Positions 7,720 through 10,478 of a DNA stretch of 10,478 nt are shown here, piece by piece. The first letter of the stretch is position 1; the number at the start of each line of letters is the position of its first letter. The notes beneath the pieces were generated by a model that did no database searches, was not told where the DNA came from, and saw only the letters and a program-made list of their open reading frames with translations. The DNA is from Planctomycetes bacterium RBG_16_41_13 (lineage in GTDB: Bacteria; Planctomycetota; Brocadiia; Brocadiales; Brocadiaceae), in assembly GCA_001828295.1 (NCBI GenBank), contig MHYI01000229.1:251-10728 (forward strand), written 5' to 3'. The translations under genes and the position numbers were made by a program.

Positions 7720-9180
7720 ATGTCTAAAAAAATAAATAATGCACAATACTTTTTATTTCGACCACATATCTCAGCAGTATTTCTGTTAGGTTTTGTTATA
7801 TTATTAGCATCGGTATTTTCAACTTTCTATCCTATTCAAGCAGTTGTTTTATCAATATCTGCCGTTATTCTGCTATTTTTAATCTTAAAGCCTGAGCTAC
7901 CCTATTATTTGTTAATAATATTATTACACATTTCCTACGTTTCTTTAGGAATTTATGGGAAGTATGCATATTTAGCAAATGAAATATTTGCTTTTATTGC
8001 TTTATTACTATGGTGCCTTTCTCGTATTACTAATTTAGCAAAGCCTTATCAGGGAACATCATGTGATGTTCCAATAATACTATTAATTGGTTTATCGCTG
8101 CTGTCACTTCTATTGTCCAATGAATACAACCAATTACTAAAACTTTTTTTAAGTTTGGGCATTTTTTTCTTAACAATATCAATAGTAAATAATCATAGGG
8201 CACTTACTGTAATTATTTGGCTTATCATTGCAATGGGGGCAGTGAATAGTATTTTTTGTTTCTTATCACTTTATAGTTACCCTGATTACACAGGTACTAA
8301 GTTGTTTAATGATACGTATAGCCTTTATATAATTTTTAATGACCCCGCAGGGGTTGGCAAAAGAGGGCATTCTTTTGCCCATCCACTAACCACAGCATTC
8401 TGGCTTAATTTCGCACTAATATTTTCTTTTGGTAAATATATAAGCATAAAAGGAAATAAAAAATTACTCTTAGGCATACTCATATTTTTCATGATATCAG
8501 CACATTTAACAACATTGAGTAAAGGTCCCCTGCTAGCTTTGATTGGTGCGACTCTTTTCTTGTTTTATTTCATTGTGCCGATAAGAAAAAGGTTTTTTAC
8601 ATCTGTAGCGATTTTAATCTTTACTATTGCAACAGCGTTTGTTTTGGTTAATGCCACACAATTAAAAAAGAATTTGTTCTTTCACGTGCACCAAATGTCA
8701 ACCAGTGGAGATAATACATCCACTCGTACTAGACTAGGTTGGTGGACAACATCTATAACAAAAAGTTTAGAAAATTATGGTTTGGGGGTTGGCATAGGAA
8801 AATTACCGGAATATTTAAGACCGCATGTTCCCCACCCTCACAATGTTTATGTAAGCGTGTTTGGAGAGCTTGGTTTTATAGGGATAGGATTACTGGTATT
8901 AACATTCTCTCTTGCATTTAAAAGTTATATAACAGCATTAAAGCAATGTAGATGTGAGTATTACCGACGTATTTTATTATCATACATAAGCGGTTTTCTA
9001 ATGCTTATTTTTTATATCTTTACAGATTATGATTATACAACAAATCTTATATGGTGGTATCTTGGTTTTGGCTTTGCCATAGCAAGCTTAGCCAAAGAAG
9101 CTCCATCCGGATATCTGGATGAAAATTTGCCGTTTTTTAAAGATCGTAAATCAATATGTGCCATTAGAATAAAGGAGTAA
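7720..9180 (+). CDS. O-antigen ligase/polymerase family membrane protein (Wzy/WaaL type)
   Basis: This is a polytopic inner-membrane protein (486 residues from ATG 7720) with roughly 11-12 hydrophobic segments. A long soluble loop near the C-terminus carries the hallmarks of the Wzy_C/O-antigen ligase family: TRTRLGWW, GLGVGIG, and HPHNVYVSVFGELG (H374, N375), with the His-Asn and Glu-Leu-Gly typical of this loop. Such proteins either polymerise undecaprenyl-linked repeat units or ligate a finished glycan to an acceptor on the outer face; sequence alone does not separate the two. The start is uncertain. The frame is open back to TTG 7621, inside the glycosidase gene, and GTG 7693 is another option one base after that gene's stop. 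No candidate has a good ribosome binding site. I chose ATG 7720 because it directly precedes a basic stretch and the first membrane segment. The gene looks more AT-rich than its neighbours, which is usual for polymerase genes. Confidence 0.88.
   Translation: MSKKINNAQYFLFRPHISAVFLLGFVILLASVFSTFYPIQAVVLSISAVILLFLILKPELPYYLLIILLHISYVSLGIYGKYAYLANEIFAFIALLLWCLSRITNLAKPYQGTSCDVPIILLIGLSLLSLLLSNEYNQLLKLFLSLGIFFLTISIVNNHRALTVIIWLIIAMGAVNSIFCFLSLYSYPDYTGTKLFNDTYSLYIIFNDPAGVGKRGHSFAHPLTTAFWLNFALIFSFGKYISIKGNKKLLLGILIFFMISAHLTTLSKGPLLALIGATLFLFYFIVPIRKRFFTSVAILIFTIATAFVLVNATQLKKNLFFHVHQMSTSGDNTSTRTRLGWWTTSITKSLENYGLGVGIGKLPEYLRPHVPHPHNVYVSVFGELGFIGIGLLVLTFSLAFKSYITALKQCRCEYYRRILLSYISGFLMLIFYIFTDYDYTTNLIWWYLGFGFAIASLAKEAPSGYLDENLPFFKDRKSICAIRIKE
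9171..9177 (+). promoter_or_regulatory. Ribosome binding site that supports the TTG start of the GT9 gene
   Basis: AAAGGAG lies in the last codons of the polymerase/ligase gene, 11 bases before TTG 9189. The next in-frame ATG (9294) lacks a comparable site. This is the main reason to accept a TTG start and the N-terminal hydrophobic extension of the glycosyltransferase. Confidence 0.6.
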
Positions 9181-9188
9181 AAGTACGG

Positions 9189-10394
9189 TTGTATAAATTT
9201 GTAAATAAAAAGACTAAAGTGATTGTCTTTGTAATCGATATAATAGGATTTGTTATATGGGCAATTCTCCATGTATTTACTCCAAAGAAAATAATGGGGG
9301 AAAAGCCTGTACCTGCACACCCTAAAAAAATATTGCTCATCCGTGCGGATTATATTGGAGATGTTATACTTACAACACATACGCTAAGCGGCATCCGAAA
9401 AAGATTTCCTGAATCTCATATAACATTTTTAGTTTCATCAAAGTCACGGGAAATTCTTGATGGAAATCCATATATCAACAATATTATCACCTACGACCCA
9501 CCGTGGTTTTTTAAAAGAAGTTTTATGCAGGCGTTTCGTGAATATCTCAATATTTTGTTTTATATTAAAAAACAAAAATTTGACCTTGCTGCTGATTTCA
9601 GAGGCGATGTTAGAAATATCTTATTTCTGACGGTTTTTGGTGGCATTCCTAATAGAGTGAGTTTTGCCTCATCTGGCGGATGGTTTCTTTTAACTTCAAT
9701 AGTAAGGTATTCAGCTTCTCTTCATGAATCTGAGTATCATACCCTTATTGCCGAAACGATGGGAGCAGATATAGACAAAGGAGCAATGCCGGAGATATTT
9801 ATTGAAGAAAGCGAGAGAACCTTTGCAAAAAACTTCCTTGATAGTCATAATATAAGGAGTGACGATATGGTTGTCGTTATCCATCAGGGGGCAAGACTAC
9901 CTTTAAAGCAATGGCCTTTGGAAAGATATGCAGAGGTAGGAAAATATTTAATAGCAGAGTACGGAGCCAAGGTCATACTTACGGGCGCATATAATGAATT
10001 ATTATCTGTTAATAAAATCAAATGCTTAATAAACAATGAAAATGTCATTATTGCAGCGGGTGTAATCAACTCCCTTAAACAACTAAAAGCGCTTTTCGAA
10101 ATGTGCAGCCTTTTTATCGGTACAAGCAGCGGGCCGTCACATTTAGCAGCTAGTGCGAATTTGCCGTCCGTTGTCATCTCCGGGCCTGAATCCGCTTCCC
10201 AGTGGCGCCCTGTTGGAAACAAATATATTATTATTAGAAAAGATTTTACTTGTAGCCCGTGTAATGAAAAACGCTGTACTGCAAAGGAAAATTGTATTGA
10301 ATCTGTTAAAGTTGAAGACGTGACCAAGGGAATCCGTACATTATTAAATTCCACTGTAAGAAAAGAAAAACAAATAATATCACAAGGTATATGA
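9189..10394 (+). CDS. GT9 (heptosyltransferase-family) glycosyltransferase
   Basis: The 401-residue protein is a GT-B fold glycosyltransferase of family 9, which transfers heptose or a related sugar from a nucleotide-activated donor. The N-terminal domain begins with KILLIRADYIGDVILTT (about residue 47 on), the classic acceptor-side motif. The donor domain has VVIHQGARLPLKQWP (H232, K240), TGAYNE, GTSSGPSHLAAS (G315, H318) and SGPESASQWRP. The C-terminus has four cysteines (C355, C358, C363, C369) in the CSPC..C.....C arrangement often seen in this family. Before the catalytic domain, residues 11-30 are strongly hydrophobic, so the enzyme may be anchored in the inner membrane, unlike typical heptosyltransferases, which are peripheral. 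This depends on the TTG start at 9189, supported by an AAAGGAG site; starting at ATG 9294 would remove it. It probably adds a sugar to the lipid-linked repeat unit or to a core acceptor. The family call is firm; donor and acceptor are unknown. Confidence 0.92.
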   Translation: MYKFVNKKTKVIVFVIDIIGFVIWAILHVFTPKKIMGEKPVPAHPKKILLIRADYIGDVILTTHTLSGIRKRFPESHITFLVSSKSREILDGNPYINNIITYDPPWFFKRSFMQAFREYLNILFYIKKQKFDLAADFRGDVRNILFLTVFGGIPNRVSFASSGGWFLLTSIVRYSASLHESEYHTLIAETMGADIDKGAMPEIFIEESERTFAKNFLDSHNIRSDDMVVVIHQGARLPLKQWPLERYAEVGKYLIAEYGAKVILTGAYNELLSVNKIKCLINNENVIIAAGVINSLKQLKALFEMCSLFIGTSSGPSHLAASANLPSVVISGPESASQWRPVGNKYIIIRKDFTCSPCNEKRCTAKENCIESVKVEDVTKGIRTLLNSTVRKEKQIISQGI

Positions 10395-10418
10395 AAAACG
10401 GAAGGATGGTATGCAAAT

Positions 10419-10478
10419 ATGCTTAGACTGGACATTTTACGGGCATATTCCCGAAATGATGTGAGAGATGGATTATTC
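10419..10478 (+). CDS. Start of an unrecognised gene, 3'-partial
   Basis: ATG 10419 opens a frame that stays open to the window end (20 codons, beginning MLRLDILRAYSRNDV). A purine-rich ribosome binding site (GAAGGA, 10401-10406) lies 12 bases upstream, and the start is 24 bases after the GT9 stop, in keeping with the tight spacing of the operon. The fragment is too short to assign a family. Nearby ATGs in the other frames (10391, 10406, 10411) reach stops within 11-17 codons. Confidence 0.55.
   Translation, partial: MLRLDILRAYSRNDVRDGLF

Noticed and set aside
10391..10426. ATGA overlap at the GT9 stop as the next gene's start
   Set aside because: The frame from ATG 10391 stops after 11 codons. 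ATG 10419 stays open and has a better-placed ribosome binding site.
9884..10435. Minus-strand open frame (183 codons) opposite the GT9 donor domain
   Set aside because: The plus strand carries clear GT9 motifs throughout; the opposite frame has no recognisable motif.
1..10478. Exosortase/PEP-CTERM type exopolysaccharide locus
   Set aside because: Wzz-kinase and ligase-like genes occur in such loci, but no exosortase and no PEP-CTERM tail is seen in any protein here.
1..10478. CRISPR array, tRNA or rRNA genes, insertion sequences or attachment sites
   Set aside because: Reading the window, I found no regularly spaced short repeats, no transposase or integrase motifs, and no tRNA- or rRNA-like sequence in the gaps.

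Overview
The window is a single-strand run of genes for making, polymerising and exporting a surface polysaccharide (exopolysaccharide, capsule or O-antigen type). All convincing genes lie on the + strand. The DNA is AT-rich by eye. The LpxL-type acyltransferase, the GT9 heptosyltransferase-like enzyme and the O-antigen ligase/polymerase point to a diderm (Gram-negative-type) bacterium. Two radical SAM enzymes, one of them with a clear cobalamin-binding-like N-terminal domain, suggest an anaerobe or a lineage with anaerobic metabolism. A low-GC planctomycete (for example the anammox group) or another environmental diderm would fit, but this is a guess: no marker gene settles the taxonomy.

Layout. 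Positions 1-1005 hold the 3' part of a radical SAM gene whose start lies upstream of the window. A 266-base gap (1006-1271) follows; it is the only sizeable non-coding stretch and carries a possible promoter, a small inverted repeat and a strong ribosome binding site. From 1272 an operon-like run begins: a polysaccharide co-polymerase fused to a bacterial tyrosine kinase (1272-3410), an LpxL/HtrB-like acyltransferase (3434-4423), a B12-binding-type radical SAM enzyme overlapping it by ATGA (4420-5784), a membrane-anchored or secreted clan GH-A glycosidase with a duplicated N-terminal helical module (5796-7691), a polytopic Wzy/WaaL-type polymerase or ligase (7720-9180), a GT9 glycosyltransferase starting with TTG (9189-10394), and the first 20 codons of another gene (10419 to the window end). 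Gaps inside the run are at most about 28 bases, and there is no convincing terminator.

How the genes may work together (inference). The GT9 enzyme would add sugars to a lipid-linked unit at the inner face of the membrane. The Wzy/WaaL-like protein would polymerise or ligate units on the outer face. The Wzz-kinase would set chain length and control export through its phosphorylated C-terminal tyrosine cluster. The glycosidase would trim or release the polymer, as PslG does in the Psl system. The acyltransferase-like protein and the radical SAM enzymes would modify a lipid or a sugar. No initiating sugar-phosphate transferase, Wzx flippase or Wza/outer-membrane export gene is visible, so the locus must continue on one or both sides.

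The most unusual points are the acyltransferase-like protein whose HX4(D/E) catalytic motif reads HX4K, and the 66-residue tandem duplication in front of the glycosidase domain.
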